A DNA stretch of 64,000 nt from Sporosarcina beigongshangi (GCF_016820535.1 NZ_JADHDY010000016.1:410-64409), one strand, 5' to 3'; shown: positions 34,485-46,216, counted from the stretch's first letter. A program made the numbers and translations. The notes: generated by a model from the sequence alone, not told the origin.

Positions 34485-36470
34485 TTACCCGCACGCATCG
34501 ATCCGGTAGAGCCGCGCCGCACCCTGCTCGTCCAGAAGCGTCAGGCCGGGGGTGGCGGCGAGATCTTCCGAACTGGGGATCGCCATGCGCATGTCGCTGA
34601 CCTGGCGGCCGCTGCCAAAGTCCAGGAAGTAGTATGCGTCCAGTTTCCGTACGGCCGCGCACACAGCCGGGTCCTCGTTTATCTGCGGCAGGCTGGTCCA
34701 GATCAGCTGGATCTCCGGGCTTTGCGCCGAAGCCAGCGACGGCACCACCGTGGGGTAGTTGTCCAGGGCGTAGATGAGAGAACCCCCGTTGGCAGGGTGT
34801 CCGATCGTCATTGACCCTGCGGGGATGTGTTCGGATGCGCGCTTGAGCAGGGCCGCCTCATCGCTGGAGAGCAGCCACGAGTCCGGCGTCGAGGCATAAT
34901 ACTGGCTGCCGGTCGACGCCACCACGGTCTGCACCGAATTGTTTTGCATGCCCAGGCCAAGGGCCAGGGCGGCTGCAACGCCCACGGATGCGGTCAGGAC
35001 TGCACGCGGGCGCGCGGCCAACGCACCGGCAGGGAAGATTTTGACGGCAAGGTCAAAGATCCAGACCGCCCCGGCCACCATCAGCGGCAATGCTGCCACG
35101 GGCAGCAGAGCCGCCAGCCTGTTGCTGTCGTTGAAAAAAACTCCTGTAATGGCATTGCGTAGGGCGGCCTCAGGGAAACTTGCCACCACCACAAAGAACA
35201 TGGCCGCCACGAGAAAGATGCCCGCAGCCCAGATCCGTGGCCATTGGACACACACCGCGGCAAGGCCGGACACCATGAGAAGGAGCACGGGCCAGGAGGC
35301 CGGAACCCCGTGGGGGGCAACGGCCAGCGCCTCCCCTACGGCGTCGGAAAAGGTGAGCGTTGGCGGCCAGTGCGATCCTGCCGAACTCGGCCGGATTCTG
35401 TCCCAGGCGACGGCAAACACTACAAGGTACAGTGCCACGCCGGCCGAGGCGGCCGTGGTTGCCTGCCACGCATGGCGGCGGGCGGCAAGGAGCCGCACCA
35501 GCCAGACCAGGAGCATGGGGACGGTGAAGGCAGCCAGCGCCATGACGATATTGGGGTGGGAGAGAGCCAGCCCCGGCGCACCGAGCACCAGCAGCACCAC
35601 GCCGAGGGCGGTTCCAACCCTGGGTTTCGGGGAGAGCCTGAGGACGTCGGCAACCAGCCCCACGAAAGTGGGAAGCAGGGCAATCGCCAGGAAGTTCGGG
35701 TACAGCACGCCCCAGCCAAGGGCCAGGAAGGGGAACGCCCCGAACCCTCCCGCCAACACGCCCGCCACCAGCAGGACGGCCGGGCGGGTGCCTGCCACCC
35801 GCGTGGCCAGGAACATGCACCCCAAGGTCCACACCATGGCGCCGATGACAATGTTGGCACTGTTGACGGCTGCCGGCAGCGACGCGACATTGCCCAGCTC
35901 CATGGTCAACGCCACCAGGTTGTGCCACGTGAACGGGTATACGGAGGACGGCCCGTTGTGGATCATCGAGCCAATGTCAAAGGCTGATCCGTTCCCGGAT
36001 TCCACGACGGCGCGGACGGCACTCAGATGATGAACATTGTCGTAGGTGTTGGAGATGTTATCCGGCGCAATGAACGTCCTGGACAGGTTGATCCCCAGGG
36101 CAACTGCGGAAAAGCAGAAGCCGCCCAGTCCCGCCAGCAGCAGGGCCGGCTTGGGCCGCTCCGGCATGCGCACCGTGGATTCAGCCGGCCCGCCGCGGAC
36201 GACGGCGAGGCGCGCGGCAACCAGCGTCCGCAGTCCCCAGGCTGCAGCGGATGCCAGCAGGGTGAACGCACCCAGCACCAGCGGGTTCCACGCCAGTCCG
36301 ATGGCAGCCGCACCGATGGTGCCAACCGCCACGAGGCTGGCCGTCAGGGGTGCCGACGCCGCCAGCCACGCCAGCCCCCGGGCGCCGAGGGCCCGGCCCA
36401 GGACAGCACCGGGCACAAAAATGACCAATGCCGCGGCCAGGATGACCGGCACCGTTTCAAACCAACTCAT
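34485..36470 (-). CDS. DUF6541-family polytopic membrane protein (first copy)
   Basis: 661 residues. A dozen or so hydrophobic segments cover about residues 8-500, then a soluble C-terminal domain of about 150 residues faces outward if the topology is GT-C-like. The loop after the fourth hydrophobic stretch has PDNISNTYDNVHHLSAVR (from 136), and YPFTWH follows. The same motifs occur in the second copy at 50736-52709. Acidic residues in the first outer loop are the hallmark of GT-C glycosyltransferases, so a polyprenyl-phosphate-sugar-dependent transferase is a reasonable guess. No function is known to me for DUF6541. It lies between the wbp operon and the galE/rml operon. Confidence 0.75.
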   Translation of the reverse strand: MSWFETVPVILAAALVIFVPGAVLGRALGARGLAWLAASAPLTASLVAVGTIGAAAIGLAWNPLVLGAFTLLASAAAWGLRTLVAARLAVVRGGPAESTVRMPERPKPALLLAGLGGFCFSAVALGINLSRTFIAPDNISNTYDNVHHLSAVRAVVESGNGSAFDIGSMIHNGPSSVYPFTWHNLVALTMELGNVASLPAAVNSANIVIGAMVWTLGCMFLATRVAGTRPAVLLVAGVLAGGFGAFPFLALGWGVLYPNFLAIALLPTFVGLVADVLRLSPKPRVGTALGVVLLVLGAPGLALSHPNIVMALAAFTVPMLLVWLVRLLAARRHAWQATTAASAGVALYLVVFAVAWDRIRPSSAGSHWPPTLTFSDAVGEALAVAPHGVPASWPVLLLMVSGLAAVCVQWPRIWAAGIFLVAAMFFVVVASFPEAALRNAITGVFFNDSNRLAALLPVAALPLMVAGAVWIFDLAVKIFPAGALAARPRAVLTASVGVAAALALGLGMQNNSVQTVVASTGSQYYASTPDSWLLSSDEAALLKRASEHIPAGSMTIGHPANGGSLIYALDNYPTVVPSLASAQSPEIQLIWTSLPQINEDPAVCAAVRKLDAYYFLDFGSGRQVSDMRMAIPSSEDLAATPGLTLLDEQGAARLYRIDACG

Positions 36471-36500
36471 GAGTTATCCGTACATTCTGCAGGCTGCGGG

Positions 36501-37526
36501 TCAGGGCTGCGCGTAGCCGTTCGGGTTGTCCTTCTGCCAGCGCCAGTGGTCGGCGCACATCTGGGCAAGGTTGCGGTGGGCCGACCAGCCAAGGTCAGCC
36601 AGTGCGGAGGAGGGGTCGGCGTAGCTGACCGCGGCATCGCCGGGGCGGCGGGCGGCGAATTCGAAGGGAACAGGCTTGCCGGCGGCCTCACCAAAGGCCT
36701 GGATGACTTCAAGGACGGAGGAGCCGTTGCCGGTGCCAAGGTTCCAACGGAAAACGCCTTCATGTTCGGTCAGGTACTTCAGCGCGGCAAGGTGCCCGGC
36801 TGCAAGGTCCATGACGTGGATGTAGTCGCGCACACCGGTGCCGTCCGGCGTGGGGTAGTCGTTGCCGAAGACCATGACCTTGTCGCGGCGGCCAACGGCA
36901 ACCTGGGCCACGAACGGCAGCAGGTTGTTGGGCACGCCCGTGGGGTCTTCGCCGATGCGGCCGGATTCGTGGGCGCCCACCGGGTTGAAGTAGCGCAGCA
37001 GGGCGATCCGCCAGGTGGGGTCGGCGGCGCCGAGGTCGGTGAGGATGTCCTCGATCTGTTCCTTGGTGCGGCCGTAGGGGTTGGTGGCGTCCAGAGGCAT
37101 CTTCTCGATCAGCGGCACTTCCTCGCTGGCACCGTAGACGGTGGCGGAAGAGCTGAACACAAGTGAGCGCACGCCGTGCCTGTCCATGGATGCCAGCAGG
37201 TTCAGGGTGCCCACGATGTTGTTTTGGTAGTACCAGAGCGGCTTCGCGACAGACTCCCCCACGGCCTTCAGTCCGGCAAAGTGGATGACCGAGTCAAAGC
37301 CGGAGGAGGCGAACAGTGCGTCCACGCCGGCGGCGTCGAGCAGGTCCAGTTCCACGAATTCCGGGTGGCGCCCCGTCAGTTCCTCGACCCGGCGCAGCGA
37401 CTCGGCCGAAGAGTTCAGAAGGTTGTCGAGCACCACAACGTCGTGCCCGGCTTCGAGAAGGCAAAGGACCATGTGCGAGCCGATGTAGCCGGCGCCGCCG
37501 GTGACAAGTACTTTCATTGTTTCCAT
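36501..37526 (-). CDS. galE: UDP-glucose 4-epimerase
   Basis: 341 residues. [13 protein letters not shown] binds [11 protein letters not shown] holds the catalytic Ser/Thr, and [11 protein letters not shown] contains the YxxxK pair. The C-terminal domain has YTP-like [21 protein letters not shown], typical of GalE. It interconverts UDP-glucose and UDP-galactose, feeding the UDP-galactopyranose mutase (Glf) encoded at 56462-57646. The ATG start overlaps nothing and the gap to the rmlCD gene upstream is 2 nt, so it is co-transcribed with the rhamnose genes. Confidence 0.93.
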   Translation of the reverse strand: METMKVLVTGGAGYIGSHMVLCLLEAGHDVVVLDNLLNSSAESLRRVEELTGRHPEFVELDLLDAAGVDALFASSGFDSVIHFAGLKAVGESVAKPLWYYQNNIVGTLNLLASMDRHGVRSLVFSSSATVYGASEEVPLIEKMPLDATNPYGRTKEQIEDILTDLGAADPTWRIALLRYFNPVGAHESGRIGEDPTGVPNNLLPFVAQVAVGRRDKVMVFGNDYPTPDGTGVRDYIHVMDLAAGHLAALKYLTEHEGVFRWNLGTGNGSSVLEVIQAFGEAAGKPVPFEFAARRPGDAAVSYADPSSALADLGWSAHRNLAQMCADHWRWQKDNPNGYAQP

Positions 37527-37528
37527 TT

Positions 37529-38938
37529 CTATTGGGCGAGGTATTCGCGCAGGCGTTGTGCGGCGGGGGCGGGGGTGTGGCCGGTGGCTTTGATTTTGGC
37601 CAGGTCGAGGGTGCTGTTGAGGGGGCGGGGTGCTGCTGGCTTGTCCTTGAAGTAGTCGGCGGTGCTGGTGCCGGTGACGTCGTGGCGGTTGTGGCCGGTG
37701 GCCTCGTACACGTCGGCGGCGATGTCGGCCCAGGTTTGGGGGTCGCCGTCGTTGCTGAGGTTGTAGGTCCCGTAGTCGGCGCCGGTGTTCAGGAGGTGCA
37801 GGATGCCTGCGGCAATGTCGGTGGTGAAGGACAGCCGGCCGATTTGGTCATTGACCACGGCGGGTTTGATGCCGCGGGCGGCGAGTGAGGCCATGGTGGA
37901 GACGAAGTTGTTGCCTTCGCCGATGACCCAGCTGGTGCGCACGATGTAGTGCCGCGGGGTGGCGGCGGCGGCGAGGTCGCCGGCGGCCTTGGATTGGCCG
38001 TACACGCCCAGGGGGGTGAGGGCCTCGTCCTCGGTATGGAGGGTGGTGGTGCCGTCGAAGACGTAGTCGCTGGAGACGTGCACGAGGGTGATCCCGTGCG
38101 TGGTGGCGACCCGGGCCAGGCGTGCGACGGCGGTGGCGTTGATCGCCCACGCCTTGTCGCGGCCTTCGGGGGTTTCGGCGGTGTCGACGGCCGTGTACGC
38201 GGCGGCGTTGATGATGGTGGAGTAGTTCTTCCAGTTCCGGCCCGTGAACGAGTCCGGGTCGGTGAGGTCAATCTCGGCCCGGGTGGCGAACTCGACACTG
38301 GCATCGCCGGTGTAGAGGGTCCGCAGGGCGCGGCCGAGTTGGCCGTCCGCACCGAGCACCAGGGTCTTCTTGGGCGCCATGGGGGCGACCTGGGCGAGGC
38401 GGGGGTGGTTTTTGTCCTTCTCGGAGAGTTCCGCCTGCGCGAGCGGGATGGGCCAGTCGATGGCCGCGCTCTCATCGGCGAGGTTCAGGAAGGTGTACTG
38501 GCCCTGCGCGTCCGCGGACCAGTGGTCGTTGACGAGGTAGGTGTACGCGGTGGTGTCTTCCAGGGTTTGGAAGGCGTTGCCGACCCCGCGCGGGATGAAG
38601 ATCGCCTGGGAGGGATCCATGACAGTGGTGAACACGGCCCCGAACGAGGGCCCTTCGCGCAGGTCGACCCAGGCGCCGAAGATCTTGCCCGTGGCGACGG
38701 AGATGAACTTGTCCCACGGCTCGGCATGGATCCCGCGGGTCGTGCCGGCCTTTTCATTGAAGGAGATGTTGTTCTGCACCGGGGTGAAGTCGGGCAGGCC
38801 CAGGGCCAGCATCTTCTCCCGCTGCCAGTTCTCCTTGAACCATCCCCGGTTGTCTCCATGGACCGGCAGGTCAAAGAGGAGCACACCGGGGATCGGGGTT
38901 TGCGTGGCCGTGAGTTGCTTGGAAAATTCGATGCCCAT
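37529..38938 (-). CDS. rmlCD: Fused dTDP-4-dehydrorhamnose 3,5-epimerase/reductase (RmlC-RmlD)
   Basis: 469 residues. The N-terminal 200 form an RmlC cupin: [34 protein letters not shown] (the His is the catalytic base) and [14 protein letters not shown]. From about residue 208 an RmlD short-chain reductase follows: [15 protein letters not shown] (NADPH fold), [10 protein letters not shown], and [11 protein letters not shown] (YxxxK). Together they turn dTDP-4-keto-6-deoxyglucose into dTDP-L-rhamnose. The ATG at 38938 is chosen because RmlC homology starts there. The frame is open upstream only inside rmlB. The fusion is a single uninterrupted frame. Confidence 0.92.
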   Translation of the reverse strand: MGIEFSKQLTATQTPIPGVLLFDLPVHGDNRGWFKENWQREKMLALGLPDFTPVQNNISFNEKAGTTRGIHAEPWDKFISVATGKIFGAWVDLREGPSFGAVFTTVMDPSQAIFIPRGVGNAFQTLEDTTAYTYLVNDHWSADAQGQYTFLNLADESAAIDWPIPLAQAELSEKDKNHPRLAQVAPMAPKKTLVLGADGQLGRALRTLYTGDASVEFATRAEIDLTDPDSFTGRNWKNYSTIINAAAYTAVDTAETPEGRDKAWAINATAVARLARVATTHGITLVHVSSDYVFDGTTTLHTEDEALTPLGVYGQSKAAGDLAAAATPRHYIVRTSWVIGEGNNFVSTMASLAARGIKPAVVNDQIGRLSFTTDIAAGILHLLNTGADYGTYNLSNDGDPQTWADIAADVYEATGHNRHDVTGTSTADYFKDKPAAPRPLNSTLDLAKIKATGHTPAPAAQRLREYLAQ

Positions 38939-38943
38939 GGCGG

Positions 38944-40608
<1,665 letters not shown>

Positions 40609-40610
40609 AG

Positions 40611-41882
40611 GTGCCGTCCGCAGCTCCCGGCAAAGGCAGGACACTCTCCGCCGTCGGCCTGTCCTCCCTGGTTGCCGCAGCCTGCGGATACATTGTGCTC
40701 ATCGTGGCCTCGCGCAGCCTGACACCTGCCGACAACGCAAACTTCCTCGCGTTCTGGGGGGTCCTGCTCGGCTTGTTCGGGGTCTTGACCGGCCTCATGA
40801 CCGAGGCGACCCGGGCCGTGAAGTCACGGCGCATGATGCACCACACGGCCGCCGTGGCCGGTGCTCCGGTGCTCCCCGTTTCCCTGCTCATTGGCGGGGC
40901 CGGCGCCCTCATCGTTGCCGGCTCCAGCCCGTGGTGGATGCCGGTGCTCATTCCCGACGCCCCAACCCTGCTGTGGCTGGGCATCGCCCTGGCCGTACTG
41001 CTGTACTCGGGACACATCGGACTGGCCGGGGCGACGGCAGGACAGGAGCGCTGGGGCACCTACTCGGGGCTGGCGGCCGCCGAAGCCGGCTTCAGGCTGC
41101 TGGTCATGGCTGTTGCAGCTTTCCTCGGAGGCAGCCTCGCAGGTCTTGAATACGCCGCGCTGACCGGAACCCTGGTGTGGCTGTATTTTGCCATCCTCTC
41201 CCCCGGCGGCCGCGCCGGCATCCGAGCCCGCGCCGATGTGGGCATGCTCCCCTACATTGCACGCTGCCTCATGTCCATGGCCACGGCGGCAGCGACTGCC
41301 GTGCTGGTCACCGGATTCCCGGCCGTCATCAAGATTGCGGCGGATCCGGCAGACTTTGCCTTGGCGGCCCCGCTGCTGCTGGCGGTTTCGCTGACACGGG
41401 CACCCATCATGATTCCGCTGCAAGCCTTCCAAGGCGTTGTCATGACGGCCCTGATCCATTCCAAGGAACCCGCCTACCGGGTCCTCGCGAAGCCATTCCT
41501 GGCCGTGGTTGCCCTGGGTATTGTCGGCGCTGTGGCCGCAGCCCTGGTGGGGCCGTGGATCATGCTGATCTTCGGCCCGGACTACTCGGTTGACGGCTGG
41601 TTGCTGGGTGCCCTGACGCTGGCCGCAGCGTTCCTGGCCGTCCTCACACTGACCGGCACGACGGCCATGGCACAGGGCCGCCACGGGCTGTACCTGGCCG
41701 GCTGGGTGGCAGCAACCGCAGTCTCCGTCGGCATCCTGTTTGTGCCCGGCCCCCTGGACCTGGTGGTGGTCGCCAGCCTGTTTGCCGGACCGGTCGTTGG
41801 TGCGCTGGTCCATGGAATCGGCGTGCTGCGCCGCCAGCCGGCCCCTGCCCCGTCGACGTCGAAGGACCCAAGCGATGCCTAG
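40611..41882 (+). CDS. Wzx/MATE-like polysaccharide flippase
   Basis: 423 residues from the GTG at 40611, which directly follows the lipoprotein stop and has AGAGG upstream. Twelve or so hydrophobic segments span the protein, starting SLVAAACGYIVLIVASRSLTPADNANFLAFWG, the usual opening of oligosaccharide flippases. FGPDY near residue 325 is a common feature of the last third. It would flip lipid-linked repeat units across the membrane. The surrounding GT2 genes fit a Wzx-dependent pathway, but no recognisable Wzy polymerase is present. It ends inside the next gene (8-nt overlap). Confidence 0.8.
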   Translation: MPSAAPGKGRTLSAVGLSSLVAAACGYIVLIVASRSLTPADNANFLAFWGVLLGLFGVLTGLMTEATRAVKSRRMMHHTAAVAGAPVLPVSLLIGGAGALIVAGSSPWWMPVLIPDAPTLLWLGIALAVLLYSGHIGLAGATAGQERWGTYSGLAAAEAGFRLLVMAVAAFLGGSLAGLEYAALTGTLVWLYFAILSPGGRAGIRARADVGMLPYIARCLMSMATAAATAVLVTGFPAVIKIAADPADFALAAPLLLAVSLTRAPIMIPLQAFQGVVMTALIHSKEPAYRVLAKPFLAVVALGIVGAVAAALVGPWIMLIFGPDYSVDGWLLGALTLAAAFLAVLTLTGTTAMAQGRHGLYLAGWVAATAVSVGILFVPGPLDLVVVASLFAGPVVGALVHGIGVLRRQPAPAPSTSKDPSDA

Positions 41883-42870
41883 TTCCCCCCAAGTCTCGAT
41901 CATCATGCCGTGCTTCAACGCCGCGGCAACAGTGGAAAGGGCCATTGCCAGCGTCCTGGCCCAGACCTTCACCGACTTCGAGCTGTTCGTTGTCAACGAC
42001 GCCTCGACGGACAACTCCGTGGAACTCGTCAACGCCCTGGTTGACGCCACGGGCGACGCACGGGTGACCCTGATTGACATGCCCCGCAATGTTGGGCCGT
42101 CAGGTGTCCGCAACGAGGCCCTGCGGGCAGCGGCAGGAACCTTTGTTGCGTTCCTGGATTCCGACGACGAGTACCTCCCGGGATTTCTGGCCCACCACGT
42201 AGGCGCGCTGGGCACCGATTTCGACATTTCCATGGCCGGGCACGTCGTGGTCCGGCCCGACGGGAGCGAAAGCACCCGGCACAGCGCGTTTGTCGGGCAG
42301 TCCACGGGGCATGAAGCAGTGAAGGCCGCCATGTTGGACGAAATTCTGCCGTTCGCGTGGGACAAGGTGTACCGGCGCACACTGTTCGACGACGTCGCAT
42401 TCCCCGAGGGTTCCACCCGGTTTGAAGACATGACCATCAACATCCTGCTCGACTCCCGGGCCCGGAAGGTCACCAGCTCACCCATCCCGTTAAACCGCTA
42501 CTACATCTCGTCCGATTCCCTGACGTGGGGCCGAATCCCGGCACGCAGTGACGCCGACCTTGCCCTCGCCGACCTCCACAAGCACCTGCCGCTGGAACTG
42601 CGCACGGGATCGTATGCCAAGCCTTACGCCACCATGCGCCTGCTCATCACCATGCTCACGGCCCAGAGCGCCATCATGAAATTGGCCGGGCAGCCAGCCG
42701 CACAGGCCACGGTGGACGACTGCCGCCGGGCGCTGCGGCCTGCCTGGATTGCGGGGGCCGCCGCGGTCAAGCCGAAGTTCGCCGCAGCCGCACTTCTGCT
42801 GAAGATGGCGCCCTCAACTTTCGCCAAAATTTACCTCAAGCACTCCGCACAAAGCTACGGCCTGGAGTAA
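41875..42870 (+). CDS. GT2 glycosyltransferase
   Basis: 331 residues. AAGGA 8 nt before the ATG. The GT-A core is VSIIMPCFNAAATVERAIASV, FVVNDASTDNS, and FVAFLDSDDEYLPGF (DSDD metal site). WDKVYRRTLFDDVAFPEG and RFEDM follow, typical of CpsI/WfgS-like transferases acting on lipid-linked acceptors. The C-terminal 100 residues are helical. It overlaps the flippase gene by 8 nt. Sugar specificity unknown. Confidence 0.87.
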   Translation: MPSSPQVSIIMPCFNAAATVERAIASVLAQTFTDFELFVVNDASTDNSVELVNALVDATGDARVTLIDMPRNVGPSGVRNEALRAAAGTFVAFLDSDDEYLPGFLAHHVGALGTDFDISMAGHVVVRPDGSESTRHSAFVGQSTGHEAVKAAMLDEILPFAWDKVYRRTLFDDVAFPEGSTRFEDMTINILLDSRARKVTSSPIPLNRYYISSDSLTWGRIPARSDADLALADLHKHLPLELRTGSYAKPYATMRLLITMLTAQSAIMKLAGQPAAQATVDDCRRALRPAWIAGAAAVKPKFAAAALLLKMAPSTFAKIYLKHSAQSYGLE

Positions 42871-42935
42871 TTCCCCGGCCGGCGCACGTGACCCACGGCG
42901 CATGCCACGACCCCTGTCCCTGCCCCTGATTGGTA

Positions 42936-42941
42936 TAGATT
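42936..42941 (+). promoter_or_regulatory. -10-like element for the GT2-DUF2304 pair
   Basis: GGTATAGATTAG contains TAGATT (or TATAGA two bases earlier) 7 nt before the ATG at 42949. CTGTCC 16 nt upstream is a weak -35. There is no ribosome site, so a leaderless message is likely. Confidence 0.45.
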
Positions 42942-42948
42942 AGAGACC

Positions 42949-43692
42949 ATGACCCCACCACTTCTAGAACGCGTTCTCGTCATCATGCCGGCGTGGAACG
43001 AGGGGCTCGCTGTCGGCAACACGGTGCGGGAAGTGCTCGCCCGGCCCGAGGGATACGACATCCTCGTGGTCAATGACGGCTCCACCGACAACACTGCCCA
43101 GGTGGCAGCGGAGGCTGGCGCCACCGTGCTTGAGCTGCCGTTCAACCTCGGTGTGGGCGGGGCCATGCGCGCCGGTTTCAAGTACGCCCACCGGCTCAAC
43201 TACGACGCCGTGATCCAGGTGGATGCCGACGGACAGCATGACCCTAAGGACATCGCCGTCGTGCTTGACGGACTGGAAAACGCAGACATCTCCATCGGCG
43301 CCCGCTTTGCCGAGAAGGGGACCTACACCGTCAGCGGCCCCCGGAAGTGGGCCATGGTGTTCCTGGCCAAGACCATTTCCCGGCTGGCTGGAACACGGCT
43401 GACGGACGTGACGAGCGGGTTCCGTGCGGCCAACCGCCGGGGCATTGCCCAGTACCTTGACCACTACCCTGCCGAATACCTCGGCGACACCATTGACTCG
43501 CTCGTGGTCGCCATCCGCTCCGGCTGCAAAGTCACCCAGGTCCCCGTGGAAATGCGGGTCCGGCAGGCCGGCACGCCCAGCCACAATCCCGCAAAGGCCG
43601 CCCTCTACCTGGGCCGGAGCATCTTTGCCTTCCTCTTCGCCATGACAAGGAAACCGTCCATCGTGGTCCACACCGAAAGTGAAGTGGGGTGA
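42949..43692 (+). CDS. GT2 glycosyltransferase, DPM1 type
   Basis: 247 residues. VLVIMPAWNEGLAVGNTVREV, ILVVNDGSTDNT, LPFNLGVGGAMRAGFKYA and VIQVDADGQHDP place it with dolichol-phosphate-mannose-synthase-like enzymes. SGFRAANRRG follows. No C-terminal helices. It probably loads polyprenyl-phosphate with a hexose. It overlaps the DUF2304 gene by 4 nt (GTGA). The gene pair is a second version of the one at 17353-18478. Confidence 0.87.
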   Translation: MTPPLLERVLVIMPAWNEGLAVGNTVREVLARPEGYDILVVNDGSTDNTAQVAAEAGATVLELPFNLGVGGAMRAGFKYAHRLNYDAVIQVDADGQHDPKDIAVVLDGLENADISIGARFAEKGTYTVSGPRKWAMVFLAKTISRLAGTRLTDVTSGFRAANRRGIAQYLDHYPAEYLGDTIDSLVVAIRSGCKVTQVPVEMRVRQAGTPSHNPAKAALYLGRSIFAFLFAMTRKPSIVVHTESEVG

Positions 43693-44099
43693 ACATGTCA
43701 GTCCTTGCCGCATTCATCCTCTCCCTCTTCATATTGTTCATAGTTTTTGACATGCTCCGCCGGAAGAAGATCCGCGAAAAGTACGCCGCCCTGTGGCTGG
43801 TGGTGGGCCTGGCCATGCTGGTCCTCGCGGTGTTCCCGCGCCTGCTGGAGCTTGTGGCCGAACTGCTCAACGTGCAAGTTCCCTCCAACCTGCTCTTCGC
43901 CATGAGCATCGTGCTCGCCTTGGGCGTCTGCCTGCACCTGTCGTGGGAGATTTCCGTCGTTGAGGATGAAACCCGCGTCCTGGCGGAGGAATCCGCCATC
44001 CTGCGCGCGCAGCTGACAGCACTTGAAACCCGCCTTGATTCCCTGGCCGGCGGCACCGGCCCCGCACAGGCCCACACAGAGGCTCCCACCGACGAATAG
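43689..44099 (+). CDS. DUF2304 small membrane protein
   Basis: 136 residues. The GTG at 43689 overlaps the stop of the GT2 gene. An ATG two codons later is also possible. Three hydrophobic segments (about 5-22, 33-53 and 65-85) are followed by a coiled segment (EDETRVLAEESAILRAQLTA). It matches DUF2304. Translational coupling to a DPM1-like enzyme suggests that it anchors or regulates that enzyme. The equivalent protein at 17353-17790 keeps the same layout. Confidence 0.82.
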   Translation: MNMSVLAAFILSLFILFIVFDMLRRKKIREKYAALWLVVGLAMLVLAVFPRLLELVAELLNVQVPSNLLFAMSIVLALGVCLHLSWEISVVEDETRVLAEESAILRAQLTALETRLDSLAGGTGPAQAHTEAPTDE

Positions 44100-44146
44100 G
44101 CCGCACGGCCAACCCCTGCCACCAGGGGAGAAAGCGACACCCCACC

Positions 44147-45034
44147 ATGCCCTTGGACATTTTCATCCCCTACTGGGGAGATCCCGGCTACATGAAGGAA
44201 ACCGTCAACAGCGTCCTGGCCCAGACCAGCGGCGACTGGCTGCTGACGGTTGTCGACGACGCCTACCCGGACCTGGAAATCCAGAATTTCATGGCCGGCT
44301 TCGACGACCCCCGCATCAAGTACATCCGCAAGGAAGAGAACGGCGGCATCACTGCCAATTACCGCAGCTGCGTGGCCCTGGCCACCGAAGAGGTCATGGT
44401 GATCCTCGGCTGCGACGACGTCATGCTGCCCAACTATGTTGAGACCATCCTGGCGGCCCACAAGCGCTTCCCCTCGGCCGCGATCATCCAGCCCGGCGTC
44501 CAGGTCATCGATGAAAACAGTTCCGTGGTGAAGACATTCGTCGACGTCGTCAAGCAGAAGGTAGTGCGCCCCCACGGCAACGGCCCCCAGCTGATTTCCG
44601 GCGAGTCCATCGCCGCGAACCTGATGCACGGCGACTGGCTGTACTGGCCGGCCCTGGCTTTCCGCACGGACCGCATGCAGGCCGTGGACTTCCGCGACGG
44701 CTTCCCCATCATCCAGGACCTGGCCCTGATCATGGACATGATCTACGCCGGCGACCAGCTGCTGATCGAGCCCACGGTCTGCTTCTCCTACCGCCGCCAC
44801 TCCGAAAGCGCCTCGTCCTCGAAGCTCGTGGACGGATCCCGCTTTGTGGGCGAACGCGACTACTTCGCCGTCGCCGCCGGTCAGGCCCGCGAACTGGGCT
44901 GGACCAAGGCCGAGCGGGCCGCCAAGCTGCGCATCACCTCCCGTGCCCACGCCCTGGCGCTCGTGCCCAAGGCCCTGATGGCCAAGGACACCAAGGCCGC
45001 CAAGACCCTGGCGCGCCATGTCTTCGGCTCCTGA
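44147..45034 (+). CDS. GT2 glycosyltransferase
   Basis: 295 residues. LDIFIPYWGDPGYMKETVNSV, LTVVDDAYPDLE and VMVILGCDDVMLPNYV (CDD at the metal site) show a GT-A fold. YWPALAFRTDRM and SYRRHSESASS follow. It is close to GT2 enzymes encoded beside NAD-dependent epimerases, as here. GGAGAAAG lies about 17 nt before the ATG, a long distance. The next gene begins about 50 nt downstream, so an operon is likely. Confidence 0.85.
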   Translation: MPLDIFIPYWGDPGYMKETVNSVLAQTSGDWLLTVVDDAYPDLEIQNFMAGFDDPRIKYIRKEENGGITANYRSCVALATEEVMVILGCDDVMLPNYVETILAAHKRFPSAAIIQPGVQVIDENSSVVKTFVDVVKQKVVRPHGNGPQLISGESIAANLMHGDWLYWPALAFRTDRMQAVDFRDGFPIIQDLALIMDMIYAGDQLLIEPTVCFSYRRHSESASSSKLVDGSRFVGERDYFAVAAGQARELGWTKAERAAKLRITSRAHALALVPKALMAKDTKAAKTLARHVFGS

Positions 45035-45080
45035 GACTTCCACCGTCGCTGTCATCCTCAATTCAAGAAAGAACCCCACC

Positions 45081-46169
45081 ATGCAGAACTCCCCCGAATC
45101 ACGGACTGAGACCGTCCTCGTCACCGGCGGTGCAGGCTTCATTGGATGCGCCATCTCCGAGTCCCTGCTGCAATCCTTCAAGAGGGTCGTGGTCGTGGAC
45201 AACCTGCACCCGCAGATCCACGAGAGCGGCGAGCGGCCCGCGGGCCTGGCAGCCGGCGTCGAGCTGGTTGTTGGCGACATCACCGACGCGGCCGTCTGGG
45301 ACGCCGTCCTGCCCGAGGTGAAGCCCGACGTCGTCATCCACCTGGCCGCTGAAACCGGCACCGGGCAGTCGCTTGAGGAAGCAACGCGGCACGCGCACGT
45401 CAACGTGGTGGGCACCACCCAGCTGCTGGACGGCTTCCTCCGGAACAAGGCGCTCCCCCGCCGCATCGTGCTCACCTCCAGCCGCGCCGTGTACGGCGAG
45501 GGCGCCTGGCGCAATTCCGACGGTGCACTGTTCTACCCGGGCCAGCGCACCAGCGAGACCCTGGACAAGTCGGAGTGGGACTTCCCCGGTGCCGAGCCCA
45601 CGGCCATGAAGTCCTCCGAAGTGTTCCCTGCCCCCGTGAGCGTCTACGGTGCAACAAAGCTGGCCCAGGAGAACATCCTGCAGGCCTGGGCGAAGTCCTA
45701 CGGCGTGGAGAGTGCCATCCTGCGCCTGCAGAACGTCTACGGCCCCGGCCAGTCCCTCATCAACCCCTACACGGGCATCATGAGCCTGTTCTGCCGCATG
45801 GCCATGGGCGGACGCTCCATCCCCCTCTACGAAGACGGCGAGGTGCGCCGCGACTTCATCCTGATCGACGACATCGCCTCCGCCGTGGTTGCCGCCGCCA
45901 CCTCCGAGAAAACCCCGGCCACCCCGCTGGACATCGGCTCCGGCGAATTCCAGACGATCGGCACGGCGGCACAGACCATTGCCGCCCGCTATGGCGCCCC
46001 CGAACCGCACGTTACGGGCCAATACCGCCAGGGCGACGTCCGGCACGCCTGGGCCGACATCACGGCCGCGCACGACGTCCTGGGCTGGGAACCGCGCTAC
46101 AACCTTGAGCAGGGCATCGCCCGCCTCGCCGACTGGATCGACGTCCAGCCGGACGTGAAGCCCGCCTAG
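45081..46169 (+). CDS. NAD-dependent sugar epimerase/dehydratase (extended SDR)
   Basis: 362 residues from the ATG at 45081. The frame is open 63 nt further up, overlapping the GT2 gene. [17 protein letters not shown] binds NAD, LTSSRAVYGEGAW holds the catalytic Ser region, and SVYGATKLAQEN contains YxxxK. QNVYGPGQSLINPYTGI and FILIDDIASAVVAA are typical of nucleotide-sugar epimerases. It is longer than GalE by about 20 residues because of an insert near 150-190. The substrate cannot be deduced. It may make the sugar used by the adjacent GT2. Confidence 0.82.
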   Translation: MQNSPESRTETVLVTGGAGFIGCAISESLLQSFKRVVVVDNLHPQIHESGERPAGLAAGVELVVGDITDAAVWDAVLPEVKPDVVIHLAAETGTGQSLEEATRHAHVNVVGTTQLLDGFLRNKALPRRIVLTSSRAVYGEGAWRNSDGALFYPGQRTSETLDKSEWDFPGAEPTAMKSSEVFPAPVSVYGATKLAQENILQAWAKSYGVESAILRLQNVYGPGQSLINPYTGIMSLFCRMAMGGRSIPLYEDGEVRRDFILIDDIASAVVAAATSEKTPATPLDIGSGEFQTIGTAAQTIAARYGAPEPHVTGQYRQGDVRHAWADITAAHDVLGWEPRYNLEQGIARLADWIDVQPDVKPA

Positions 46170-46216
46170 CACGCAGGCTTCCCGGCAGGCATCTGCGGTG
46201 TTGCCGCAGCAAGCTT

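Noticed and set aside
43532-45514. Open frame of 660 codons on the minus strand
   Set aside because: It lies antisense to the DPM1-like, DUF2304, GT2 and SDR genes, all of which are well supported. It has no ribosome site or recognisable fold.
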